A stretch of DNA of 64,000 nt, taken from the NCBI RefSeq assembly GCF_963082655.1, contig NC_081556.1:155310559-155374558 (forward strand), in the 5' to 3' direction. Shown piece by piece: positions 13,801 to 21,973 of the stretch (its first letter is position 1; each line of letters begins with the position of its first letter). The DNA is from Stomoxys calcitrans (taxonomy: Eukaryota; Arthropoda; Insecta; Diptera; Muscidae). The position numbers and the translations under genes were made by a program. A model generated the notes under the pieces. The model searched no databases. It was not told the origin of the DNA and saw only the letters and a program-made list of their open reading frames with translations.

Positions 13801-16800
13801 CTCTATTGAGAACATAACCCTAAGGAAGAACATTACCAACAGGAACCGAGAAGGGGCAAATTCTCACAGATCAATGAGAGTTTTCCGATCCAAATATAAA
13901 CTCAATGATAAGGGACCTTTTTTATAGCCGAGTCCGAACAGCGTTCCGCAGTGGCACGAGTTCGATATCCGCATTCAGGGCGAAGTGTCCCCACCCTAAA
14001 AAGATATTACAGAGTTAAAGAAGACGCAGCGGAGCGGGCCCGGTTCAGTTAGTTTTACATAAATAAACATATTTTTTTGCTTATTTTGTTCTATGTTATT
14101 CTTAGTACATGTTGTTCCTAATATTATTTCAACACTGTATATATGTATTTATCATCATTGATTAACCGGAACCGGACAGAACTCAATGATACGTGAGAAG
14201 TTTGATCCTATTCCTCAATGAAATGTCCATGGGCAAATTTACAACACATTATGTACAGTCGACCCTCGGTTAACGAACGTCTCGCTTAACGAACGTTTCG
14301 CACAACGAACACATTAAAAAAAAAAGTTTCGTTTAACGAACAAAGTTTCGCATAACGAACAACGCAAAATGGGAAATACTGAATTGCGCGGAAAACTTCT
14401 GTTGGCGTCACTTGTGTTCTTACGATTAAGAAGACGTGTTGAGACATACAAACATAAAGTTCATGTTCATTATGTATTTGATTGTGTTAAAAAAGGGGAA
14501 CTACCGAATTGCGCATAAAAGTTCTCTATTTGTGTTTAGCTTTAGTATCACTTGTGGTTGTACAATTAAGAAGAAGTGTTGTCATTTTTTGTGAAAGTGT
14601 AACGTATCATTAAAAGATGCCTTCAAACGTAGATTCGCAAGAACAGAAAAATAAAAAAAAAAACAAAAATAACTATGTATAGCAATGAAGCATAAAATCA
14701 TTGAAAAACATAAGCAAAGTGTTGGGGTAGCTCATCTAAGACGTACATTCAACCTATCAAAATCAACAATATCCGCCAACCAGATGGGCCTAGAGGTAGA
14801 TAAAAATGATATCGATAAGCTTGTGGCAGAGCACGGTGAAGAACTGCTTATGGAAGAAGAGCTTATGGATTTGCAATGTGCAAGAAGATGTAGAGGAAAA
14901 TTTATCAACCGGGAGTCTGTGGCATCATACATTAAAAAGCATCACCCCAATCAGACAGTGGCTAAACGCGCAACAGATTTATTTAATGATAATGTTGTTT
15001 CGCATTTTCAACAAATTTTGAAGTGTCGCCAAAAACAAACGACTCTAGACAGGTTTCAAAGATGAACTAGGTTTGCGTCCAGCTATCGTACAAAATAATT
15101 TTTTTTTGTAATTTTTTCGTTTTTTCCATTGCAGATTGTCTCATTTTGTTCTACATATATTCAGTTCCTTAAAAATTTTGATAGTTATATATTATATTAC
15201 TTTCAATAAATATTGATACTGAAATATGTTAGTGTGTACTTTATCCACCTTGGAACTTTAATTTTGCACTGATATATATGGAAATAATGGTTTTGCTTAA
15301 CGAACGTTTCGCATAACGACCACGCTTCTGGAACGAATTGTGTTCGTTAACCGAGGGACCATTGTATATGTATAGCCCTATTTTCAAATTTAAATATATA
15401 CCATTATACGTCTTGTTTTTCACTGATTTCTTTTATTCTGTTAGTTATTATATTCATTACTCTACTAAAAAGTACCAAACTACTAAAATATAAGCAAATT
15501 AAGCAAATAATTTTGTTTAAATCTTTGATAACACATTCCATATATTTTCCTAATTTATCTAACTAAGCAAAATAATTCAAGCATAAAATTTGTCAACAAA
15601 AACAAATTTCGAAATTGGCTAAATCAAAAAGCAAAACACATACATAGGTATACATTTTTTAATTATTCAAAGTGACTCATATAAACAGATTTTTTTCATG
15701 TAGAACTTTATAGCCAAACAAATTAGGGACATTATAATTATTTTCCAAACGCAGTAACACACACTACATTCGCATCAATTATACGCACTATATTTAATAT
15801 TAAATCTAAAATGCTTTCCCAGCTATATACATATACACGCAGAAAAATTAGTTCATAATTCAATTATTTTCAATGTGCTATATTTTTAGAACTAGAATCA
15901 AGTTGTTCTCATTATCATTATGGAGAGTATTCATTACAAGTTGGTAACTTAGGCATACTTCGTCATATCTGAAGTGGATTCTCTAACTCCTTACCGACAG
16001 AATTAATGATATTTGTCAGTAAGCGCTACTCTGTATTCAAATTTTACCGAAATTTGTCGGTATAAACTTTCGGTAACTACCGGTTACGGTACCGGTTACG
16101 GTACCGGTACCAGTTGTACGTACCGGATGCACCCGATGGAGTCCATCATCGGCAAGAGCTGCCGCCTCAGTGTACAACACACTGCTACAAAACAACCGAA
16201 AATTATCGATAAGTTAACAACCAAAAAATACAATAGTAGTCGTTAAGTCCAACCGACAATATTTGAACATTTTAAAGTTCGTAAAGTTCGTCCGGGGCGA
16301 ATCTTATATATAGCTATTGGCACAGTGCCTCACAAATGTCAACAGCATTGGGAGGGGATAACCACCGCAGAAAATTTGTGTGATTTTCCCGCCAGGAGTT
16401 CAGCGTCATTGTATAGCCAATGCACCACGGTGGTCCCCATCACCATGGGTATATTTACAAAAAAAAAAAAATAGAATAGGATCATATTCCCAATGGATGT
16501 GGAAGGGTTTATGTAGGTTGGGTTGAAAAGAGGGTGCAGATATTAATCCACCCCACTCCACTATGGACATACACCTAAGTCAGTAGTCGGCTTGTTGTTC
16601 GCTCTAAAAACTATAAAGTAACCTCTTAAAAGAAAATTTTAAGTTAGGTATTCCTTGCTACTTACAAAATCCATTATTGTTTTCAATATCACTCTCCTAA
16701 GTTGGTTTATGTCTGATATCGTGTCTCCACCTAAGTGCCGGTATCTGTTGAACTTGAAAGCCGGGCAATGACAAAGGAAATGCTCCAACGTCTCACCATC

Positions 16801-19800
16801 ATCCCCGCATGCCCTACACATGCTATCAATTGCCCCACCGATTTTACATAAGTGAGGTCGTTGTCCTATGTGTCCCGTTATGATACCAATAGCTATACTA
16901 ACCTCCTTCTTACTTCCTTTTAGTAATCATCTTCTCACGATCTGGATCCCTCCATAGGATTTTCGCCGCCCTAGCGATTATTTCGCTGTTCCACAATGTT
17001 CCATGCGCATTCGTCGCCCACTCCCTTAACTCGGACTGCATCGACCCGAAAGGCTTCGGTTCAACCAAGTTTATTCTAGTATGTGAGAAGTTTGCTCCTG
17101 TTTCTTAGTGGAATGTTCATGAGCAAAATTTGCAATGAATTATATAAAGTTATATGAACCCACTTCCATTTCAATTTCCTGTCAAATACGTATGTAGGTG
17201 TAGGCTCGAAATGGGGCATGAATCCTAAGATAGTCCACTGGCTCTACAAGAGCGTGATTGGACCAATACTTACTTACGCCTCAGTAGTTTGGTGGACTGC
17301 TATGGAAAAAAAAACATAAGGACTGTACAACAGGTTCAGAGAACATGTCTTGGCATAGGCGGAGCGATGAGGACCACGCCCACTAGGGCCCTGGAGAATA
17401 TTCTAGATATCCAGGCAGCCACTGTGGCTATGAGACTTAAGGCGATGGGAGAATGGATTGAGGATGGGAGCAGCTCATACCATCGCGGTATGATCGAGGT
17501 GACGATAGGAAACCTAGAAGGAAGAGAAGAGGTTTCCGATCGGATACCTGAGATAAACCTTGAAGTCGAGTGCGAGGCACTGCTGCTATCGGCACGGTCT
17601 TGGATTCACGGAACCCTAGTATTTCCATCTGGACAATCATGTTACACGGATGGATCAAAGCTAGAGGACAGAGTGGGCCTGGGGGTTTACATTGAGAACC
17701 CAGGGACTGAGATCTGTTTTAGACTGCCTGCCCATAATACGGCCCCGCAAGCGGAGATTCGGGCGATCACGGAATGCGTGAAGTGGTGTGGTGCATTTTT
17801 ACCGACAGAAAAATTGCCATAAAGGCAATAACAACCAGGACGGTAAGGTCACGAACAGTCTTGCAGTGTAGGAAGGAGATAACCGCCTTCTCTGAGGATG
17901 GCAAAATCCGCATCGTTTGGGTGCCGGGCCATAACGGAGTGAAGGGAAATGAAAGGGCAAACGATTTGGCGGTGAAGGCAAAAGGACTGCCGTCAATAAC
18001 CTTGGTGAGGGCAAGACTCATTAACTTCTACTCAAAGCATCGAGGGAGGATAAAAATCAACACTGGCACACATTTTATCGATAGGGTGTTCAAAATAAGC
18101 GACAAATCCTTCCACATCGAAAATGAGAAGAGAATTCGAAACATATTAGAGCAAAATGATTTCCCAAGAAAAACGGTAACGGATCTAATAAAACGCTGAA
18201 GAACAAAAAGGACAAGGATACGAAGGAACTTGCACCAATAATTTATGAAAGGACAACATATATTTCAGGCTTTTTGGAGAGATTTAGTAATTTCAACATT
18301 TACAACAAGGACTCATACCAACTGGCACTAAAAAGCGGGAATAAACTAAAACCAGGATAAGGAAAGAGGAAAAATCGAACGTGGCATACAAGATAAGCTG
18401 CGATGGGGACAAGTCCAATATATGTCCAATGGCATACATTGTCACTACAAAAACAAAATTAAAGACAAGAGTTTCCGCTCATAAATCGGATCAAAAGGCA
18501 AAGGATAAGCCTTTAGAATAGAAGACTGCACTCACAGCCCACTGTGCAACTCGAGGACATGTACCAAATTTCAAAGACGTCAAGACATTAGCCCAAGAGC
18601 CTAACTACAAAACAAGATACACATTAGAAATGCTGCACACAATTAACACCCCAACTGCCGAATGTATAAACTACAAAACGGATACAGACCACTGTGCACA
18701 AAAAAAAATCATTTTCTAAATATTTTATCACCATTGGGCGACTTTGATATAAAATCGCACATGCTGTCAAAAGTATTAGACTTCTCGCCATTATTTTATT
18801 TTTTTAAATAATTTTTAAATATTTTCTGGAAATCTCGCTTTTAAGAATTTAGAGAACATTTTTTGTTTAATTTTCTGATATAAAAAATTTCCGACTTTCG
18901 ACAGGGCAAATTTCTCCCAAAACAAGACGTGGAAATTTTTTTCAACTAGTTTCATTCGTCCACTTTACGCCAATCCAAAAAGGACATTAGGATACCTCTT
19001 TTCTAAGTCGAGTTAGAAAACAAATCTCTCGGTTATTTTCCACCCATTCGTAGTTAATGGGTTAAGTTCACATGTGTTTGGAAGGGTTAAAGATCGCATT
19101 TCAAAAAGCTTGGGCTAAAATATTCAAGGACCCAAAGGACTTCCCCGAATATTCTACATACTCCCATATTGCCCAGGCTACCTGAACACTTTGTCTAGAT
19201 TAATATGTCAGATTTGTAATAGATGGCCCCCCATATGATGCCCTAGTCTTTCTATATGTCCACTGATTTTGGATGTAAAAAAGAGATATGGCATTTTTAA
19301 AGATTTCTGTAATGTAATGGAGAACCACATTCACAATCAGATATTTAAACATTGTATAAATTCCGGAAAAAACATTTTAAGCCACAGACTTATATTTATG
19401 TACCTAATAAAAATCTTATTGATTTTAATACTTTAAAATTCTTCTTATAACTGTATTTTTTTTGTTTTTCTTAAAATTTTTAATTTCATATTTTTGGTTA
19501 AAATTGTTCATCTTCTTCTTTCTTGTGAACGAGCACTAATATTTCAAAGGAAAAAATCCCCAAAATATACTACCTTCTGGGGGAGTACCAACAATTTCAC
19601 CACTACTCACCTGATATGAAGCGGGCTATTAACATTTGTATATATATGGCCGAGTGATCGGTGTGCAGGGAGGCTAAGGCCAATAAAGCCCATCCAATGA
19701 CACCACATATGTCGGTGACTAGTATGGTGTTCTTGCGGCCCACGCGGTCCATCAAAAGTCCCACCAGTAAACCACCCAGAGGACAGGCCATGGTATTGAT

Positions 19801-20156
19801 GGAGGCTAAATAAAAATACAAGCCCACATTTAGTGTCATTTCCTTGAATTAAAAAACCACTATGCTCCCGACATACAAAACCAGCTGGCCTCCTCTATGG
19901 TTAGAAAAAAATCCTCTTGCTCATTAGTTAATTGGCCCAGTGTCACCGAGGGTATGGCAATGGCCATGCCAGCACCCATCACTCCGGTGTTGCCCAAAAA
20001 GACCATCAACTGTTGACGCCATACAGCCTTGCGGCTCTCGCCCAAGGGTTTTTTCCTTCCTGGCTGGGTGTGGTCCATGCCAGAACAGAGCATCGGAGTG
20101 CTTTGCTGTTTTCCATTCTGTTCCAATTTGATGGTTTCCCAATGATCCGATGACAT
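7814..20156 (-). CDS. Gene 1: facilitated trehalose transporter Tret1-like (MFS sugar transporter), 5 coding exons
   Basis: Coding exons on the minus strand are 20156-19877, 19805-19611, 9075-8927, 8840-8681 and 8619-7814. All introns have GT-AG borders, and the sum of 1590 nt gives 529 aa plus stop. The start ATG (MSSDHWETIK) follows a 'gatttcag' acceptor-like site at 20160, so a non-coding first exon is likely. Sugar-transporter marks, in order: DRVGRK at 113-118 (loop 2-3), PVGVYSAE near 170, PETPSW at 233-238 (end of TM6), QQCSG at 315-319 (TM7), EKWGRK at 363-368 (loop 8-9), SEVFPQRVRG, and PETRGRTLLEIEE from 488 after TM12. These fit a 12-helix plasma membrane hexose/trehalose facilitator. 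The substrate is inferred from the family only. Exon 5 is an 806-nt block, and intron 2 is 10.5 kb and full of transposons. Confidence 0.9.
9135..9700 (+). repeat. DINE-like family A element, 3'-truncated
   Basis: It begins 'tttttatatcctccaccatagg' with the GGGGGTATAC partner, then 'cgtcattctgtttgtaactcctcgaaatattcg', 'gtccgtccgtctgtctgtcg' and about two ~150-bp units. It breaks off near 9700 without the 3' terminal hairpin. Its start is only about 60 bp from the acceptor of gene 1 exon 3. Confidence 0.75.
10012..10560 (+). pseudogene. RTE-like retrotransposon fragment, internally deleted RT
   Basis: The stretch 'acactacaccaaatcctggaaaa' near 10021 matches the RT region at 61680 ('acactgcgccaaatcctggaaaa'). 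About 190 bp later a degenerate D-D-I-D-Y equivalent of the YADD box and TAAFEKVGE...LAVNKYKTKLL follow, matching VTAAFEGIERESVKMGLAINGDNTK in the larger fragment. Stops and a large deletion separate the pieces. The 106-codon frame at 10162-10482 is a remnant, not a gene. Confidence 0.6.
10561..11825. other. Unassigned AT-rich intronic DNA
   Basis: No ORF or family repeat was recognised. It is AT-rich with scattered 'cattagtttaacattagtgtaac' type short repeats. It lies wholly inside intron 2 of gene 1. Confidence 0.4.
11826..12590 (+). mobile_element. DINE-like family B element, degenerate, with nested SINE
   Basis: The start 'ttatacctccacactagaactatagtatagggtattac' corresponds to the family B head. 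The block around 'gcagaagagatagttaataataccg' and 'cgatttagccatattcctctgt' follows. The SINE at 11966-12150 interrupts it, after which 'acgttaacatgtgttcaaagtgcag' resumes the family B order ('catgttaatttgtgtacaaagtacag'). Later units, near 12408, retain 'gttggatacagctcccatag'. Confidence 0.55.
11966..12150 (+). mobile_element. tRNA-derived SINE, internally deleted, nested in family B
   Basis: It starts 'ggccatcgtagcgcagaggttagcatgtcc', so the A-box region is intact. It jumps across the middle to 'cacgccattcggactcgg' and then has the tail 'tcattgatatgtgagaagtttt'. The B box is lost and the length is about 185 bp instead of about 300. Confidence 0.75.
12614..14065 (+). mobile_element. Helitron-like family C element
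   Basis: It starts after A at 12613 with TCTTGTGTATAAAATTAAAT, then 'tgtttgtttgttccgtatagac' and the phrase 'ggctgaaccgattaccttgaaatttt'. Units built on 'ggaaggaaacataggctatataattttt', 'gatcgggacaatat' and 'ccgccccagccccaaaa' repeat three to four times. It contains a captured SINE piece (13841-13953), then 'tccgcattcagggcgaagtgtccccaccc', and ends near the GC-rich 'cggagcgggcccggttcagttag'. The TC start and the hairpin-plus-CTAG-like end (clear in the 45105 copy) suggest a rolling-circle element. No Rep/helicase coding was seen. Confidence 0.55.
13841..13953 (-). mobile_element. SINE fragment captured inside family C
   Basis: This is the tail half of the SINE in reverse ('gaaggggcaaattctcac...tatagccgagtccgaac'), cut off by a deletion at 'gttccgcagtggcacgag'. 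The left junction ('cattaccaacaggaaccgag') and the family C sequence that follows match the 46891 copy. Confidence 0.75.
14164..14252 (+). mobile_element. SINE tail fragment
   Basis: The sequence 'actcaatgatacgtgagaagtttgatcctattcctcaatgaaatgtccatgggcaaattt' matches the 3' end of the SINE family. Its head is missing. The Tigger-type element starts at once to the right. Confidence 0.6.
14256..15364 (+). mobile_element. Tigger/pogo-type DNA transposon (Tc1/mariner superfamily), deletion derivative
   Basis: Terminal inverted repeats are near perfect: CAGTCGACCCTCGGTTAACG on the left and, reverse-complemented, CAATGGTCCCTCGGTTAACG on the right. Each is followed by further copies of the 'cttaacgaacgtttcgcataacga' motif. 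A TA dinucleotide flanks both ends (14254-14255 and 15365-15366), as expected for this superfamily. The element is 1109 bp, well short of the roughly 2-3 kb usual for coding members, and lacks the DDE catalytic core, so it cannot move by itself. Confidence 0.85.
14685..15065 (+). CDS. Truncated Tigger/pogo transposase ORF (126 aa, HTH start joined to C-terminal tail)
   Basis: Residues 1-34 (MKHKIIEKHKQS...RRTFNLSKSTIS) look like the N-terminal psq/CENP-B-type helix-turn-helix of Tigger transposases. From about 35 (MGLEVDKNDIDKLV) to the end (HFQQILKCRQKQTTLDRFQR) it matches the acidic C-terminal tail of the same family. The CENP-B second half and DDE domain are missing, yet the frame stays open from ATG to TGA. 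An upstream ATG near 14617 starts a short frame that ends in TAG just before. The product, if made, could bind DNA but not catalyse transposition; expression is unknown. Confidence 0.5.
   Translation: MKHKIIEKHKQSVGVAHLRRTFNLSKSTISANQMGLEVDKNDIDKLVAEHGEELLMEEELMDLQCARRCRGKFINRESVASYIKKHHPNQTVAKRATDLFNDNVVSHFQQILKCRQKQTTLDRFQR
15367..16317. other. Unassigned AT-rich intronic DNA
   Basis: No recognised gene or large repeat was seen apart from the GGTACC-rich tandem at 16078-16127. The 77-codon frame at 16013-16246 covers that tandem and has no recognisable domain. Confidence 0.4.
16078..16127 (+). repeat. Palindromic GGTACC/ACCGGT short tandem repeat
   Basis: The 12-bp unit ACCGGTTACGGT occurs about two and a half times, followed by 'accggtaccagttgtacgtaccgg'. 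Each unit contains the self-complementary words ACCGGT and GGTACC. It is a GC-rich island in AT-rich DNA. Confidence 0.8.
16318..16438 (-). mobile_element. SINE fragment, head half
   Basis: Reverse copy with 'gtgcctcacaaatgtcaacagcattgggaggggataaccaccg', a damaged B-box area ('cgccaggagttcagcgtcat') and the head 'gcaccacggtggtcc'. The tail half is absent. Confidence 0.7.
16630..17062 (-). pseudogene. RNase H-bearing non-LTR retrotransposon, C-terminal fragment
   Basis: The minus strand encodes LVEPKPFGSMQSELREWA...HGTLWNSEIIARAAKILWRDPD, then a frameshifted ITGHIGQRPHLCKIGGAID and MCRACGDDGETLEHFLCHCPAFKFNRYRHLGGDT. This CxxC...HxxxxC tail and its order are usual for I/LOA/Jockey-like elements. 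Frameshifts show it is dead. It is the missing C-terminus of the kind of ORF left at 17190-18019, but lies in the opposite orientation. Confidence 0.7.
17078..17135 (+). mobile_element. SINE tail scrap
   Basis: About 58 bp ('atgtgagaagtttgctcctgtttcttagtggaatgttcatgagcaaa') match the 3' tail of the SINE family. It is too short to carry a promoter box. Confidence 0.6.
17190..18019 (+). pseudogene. RNase H-bearing non-LTR retrotransposon fragment (RT end plus RNase H)
   Basis: One frame reads KWGMNPKIVHWLYKSVIGPI then LTYASVVWW, typical of the end of the RT region. A run of A near 17306 shifts the frame. RTVQQVQRTCLGIGGAMRTT follows, then the RNase H start CYTDGSK near 17640 and AEIRAITECVKW. 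A second shift near 17790 leads to FTDRKIAIKAI and the RNase H end IVWVPGHNGVKGNERANDL. At least two frameshifts make it a pseudogene. It may be related to the 37791-39135 fragment. Confidence 0.75.
18020..18712 (+). pseudogene. Penelope-like element fragment (RT end plus GIY-YIG-type region)
   Basis: From INFYSKHRGRIKINTGTHFI and RVFKISDKSFHIENEKRIRN to DFPRKTVTDLIKR the sequence resembles the region after the Penelope RT core. After a stop, other frames give YISGFLERFSNFNIYNKDSY, then NVAYKISCDGDKSNICPMAYIV, TTKTKLKTRVSAHKSDQKAK, KTALTAHCATRGHVPNFKDV and LEMLHTINTPT. This fits the GIY-YIG endonuclease area of Penelope-like elements; VAYKI and MAYIV stand where the two GIY/YIG strands are expected. 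Frameshifts and stops show decay. It abuts the LINE fragment at about 18020. Confidence 0.65.
18713..19602. other. Unassigned AT-rich intronic DNA before exon 2
   Basis: No recognisable coding or repeat family was seen. It holds T-rich runs and leads to the donor of exon 2 at 19610. Confidence 0.4.
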
Positions 20157-20449
20157 AATCTGAAATCACTTTACACCAACTCACTCCACTTTTAACACAA
20201 CTGTTTTGTTTTATTTTTTATTTCTTTTGTAATTTTTTTCTTTATCGACTGCAATTTGGTTGGCGGTGTCAATTTTCCAAATTGCGCCAAATTCTATTGC
20301 GTTGAGACTATGTTAATGGCAAGATCGCTTAACTGCAGCACTTCGAGTGCACATTCATCTTGTAAGGCACGAAATATTCTCTTAATTGGCTTTTACTTTT
20401 TCTTTTATTTGGGGTTTTAGCTTATTTTTAGTTTGACTGATTTATTTTA

Positions 20450-20731
20450 TTATGGTAGTTTTGTTGGTTTTTTACTAACAGCCGAATTGCATAATTCACT
20501 TTTTACATTGTGGTAAATTTTCCACTGAGTTGCACTAAAACACTGGCCCTTGATTCGTCCTTCTTCGTTGTCGTTGTACAAAGAAAAAAATAATCCTTGT
20601 TTAGCAATTCCTAATGGTTGGCGCAAGGACTCGTCTAGTCTTTCGTGCGAGCTGTCCTCATGTAGCCGTTCAACAGTTTGCAACTCAACCGTAGTTGTTG
20701 ACTCTTCCCGTGGGACTGTTGCACAATTCAT
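20450..20731 (-). CDS. Possible alternative first exon of gene 1 (uncertain)
   Basis: A 93-codon frame starts MNCATVPREESTTTVELQTV and continues with polar, Glu/Ser-rich sequence of coding-like composition. A possible donor at 20506 (CAC AAT|gtaaaa) would join in phase 0 to the acceptor at 20160, reading ...YHN-IMSSDHW and so extending the gene 1 N-terminus in frame. The donor is weak, no domain is recognised, and the stretch could equally be leader sequence. Confidence 0.2.
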   Translation of the reverse strand: MNCATVPREESTTTVELQTVERLHEDSSHERLDESLRQPLGIAKQGLFFSLYNDNEEGRIKGQCFSATQWKIYHNVKSELCNSAVSKKPTKLP

Positions 20732-21046
20732 CTGTGCACTCGATTGTTAGCCACTGCCATGAGCGACATGGCTCTCCGCCTTGTGCTGGTGGCAGCGCAA
20801 AGGAATAAAAAATTTATCTACTCAGCTGATGTGTTGACAATGAAGAGAATTTTAGCGTTTTTTTAGTATTTTTTTTTTTTTTGTTGTGAGCACGCTTCGT
20901 TCTAAACCAAACCACAGCAGCAGACAGACAAGCCAGTCTCACACGCCGGCTGCAATTGATATCAATGAACGTTTAGATATTTAAACACCCATTCCATTCC
21001 ATTCGATTCGATTTAATTTTTGCAACTTTGATTGGATTCATTTCGC

Positions 21047-21083
21047 CAATTGGTGTCGTTGATATGAAATCAACACCAATTGT
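21047..21083. repeat. Short inverted repeat
   Basis: The arms are 'aattggtgt(cg)ttgat' and 'atcaacaccaatt', with a 2-3 nt bulge and a short loop around 21064-21068. It could form a hairpin or be a paired binding site; no function is known. Confidence 0.5.
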
Positions 21084-21892
21084 GAATGCATAAAAAGTCA
21101 CTTCTCTTTTTAATGCTTCTTCTTGATATCATCGTCATTTGCTATATTTTTATAGTTCCCCACATTTTTGTTCGTTTGTTTGTTTTTATTTTGGGGCTTT
21201 TACTTTTAATTGTCTGACGCTCTGTTAGTTTGAGGGGGTTTTCCTCGAAATGGTTGGCGTGAGTAAATCAACCAGAAACAAAAAACGTCTTTGAACTTGA
21301 CGCACTCGTCTCTCTTTCTGCTGCTCTTATGGCTCTAGCTTTAACACACCGCCGAGTAGTGGCCGACTTGTTTCATAGAAGGCATTGTTGCAGAAAATTA
21401 GCTGCCTTCATAGCATGACACCAAGGCACACCAAATAATTAAGACAAATGCATGCTCTCGCTAACAGTGTGAAACAAAAGTTTTCGCACTAATTGTGAAA
21501 TAGAAGATTTTTTACTCTTCAGGCGAAGCATTTATTCCAAAAACTTGAAAAACGTGAGTTTGAGCAGCATGAGAACCGAAAAAGTAAGGTACTTGAACCT
21601 AAGAACCTGAAAATCTGATTAAAACTGTTGTAGCTGGATTGAGGATTGTCAGAATAAGTAGGTGGCGTTCGGAAATCAGACTCAGATAATATCTGTCCAA
21701 TGTGTGGTGGCTATCGAACTCATGACCACTGCACTGGTATTCTCACCGACTTAGATACCATGGAGCTTATCGTAACAAGTCAAAACACGTAAATTAAGAG
21801 TTCATGAATTTCATATCCCCTCAACCATGGGTCGCGCACTTAGTCACCATGAAAAAGTTTTAGTTCTTAGCAGAAACTTATAAGGAAAGTAC

Positions 21893-21973
21893 TCGGAACT
21901 GTAGACAACTCAGAGAACAGGTCATGGTATGGATGTAGGCCAAAAATACAAGCCCACATTCAGTGTCCTTGAT
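21893..21973 (-). pseudogene. Relic of sugar transporter intron 1/exon 2 border
   Basis: The plus strand 'ggtatggatgtaggccaaaaatacaagcccacattcagtgtccttga' matches gene 1 at 19790-19842 ('ggtattgatggaggctaaataaaaatacaagcccacatttagtgtcatttccttga'). Beyond it, minus-strand ACCTGTTCTCTGAGTTGTCT parallels GCCTGTCCTCTGGGTGGTTT of exon 2. The acceptor AG is lost in a 7-bp deletion, and the frame is broken soon after. This is a decayed duplicate of about 80 bp, in the same orientation as gene 1. A third dead paralogue or a partial duplication would explain it. Confidence 0.65.

Larger units (their letters stand above)
9076..19610 (-). other. Giant intron 2 of gene 1
   Basis: The donor is at 19610-19609 ('tcag|gtgagt') and the acceptor at 9077-9076 ('cacag|GC'). 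The split codon G|GC gives ...ISG-IMIGL, so the join is in frame. The corresponding intron of gene 2 (42203-42269) is only 67 bp, so almost all of the 10.5 kb is insertion. It holds family A, B and C elements, SINEs, RTE, RNase H LINE and Penelope fragments and a Tigger element. Confidence 0.85.
20157..21892 (-). promoter_or_regulatory. Probable 5' leader and promoter region of gene 1
   Basis: This region is free of the dispersed repeats that fill the rest of the window, which suggests constraint or a young boundary. An acceptor-like AG at 20161-20160 lies three bases before the gene 1 ATG, so an upstream leader exon is expected here. No clear TATA box plus initiator could be fixed. It contains poly-T runs and a short inverted repeat at 21047-21083. 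Confidence 0.35.

Noticed and set aside
17767..18021. Minus-strand ORFs opposite the RNase H region
   Set aside because: They are antisense shadows of the retrotransposon fragment.
9076..19610. Two separate genes instead of one with a 10.5-kb intron
   Set aside because: The split codon G|GC, the matching intron position in gene 2, and the lack of any other partner for either half all support one gene.
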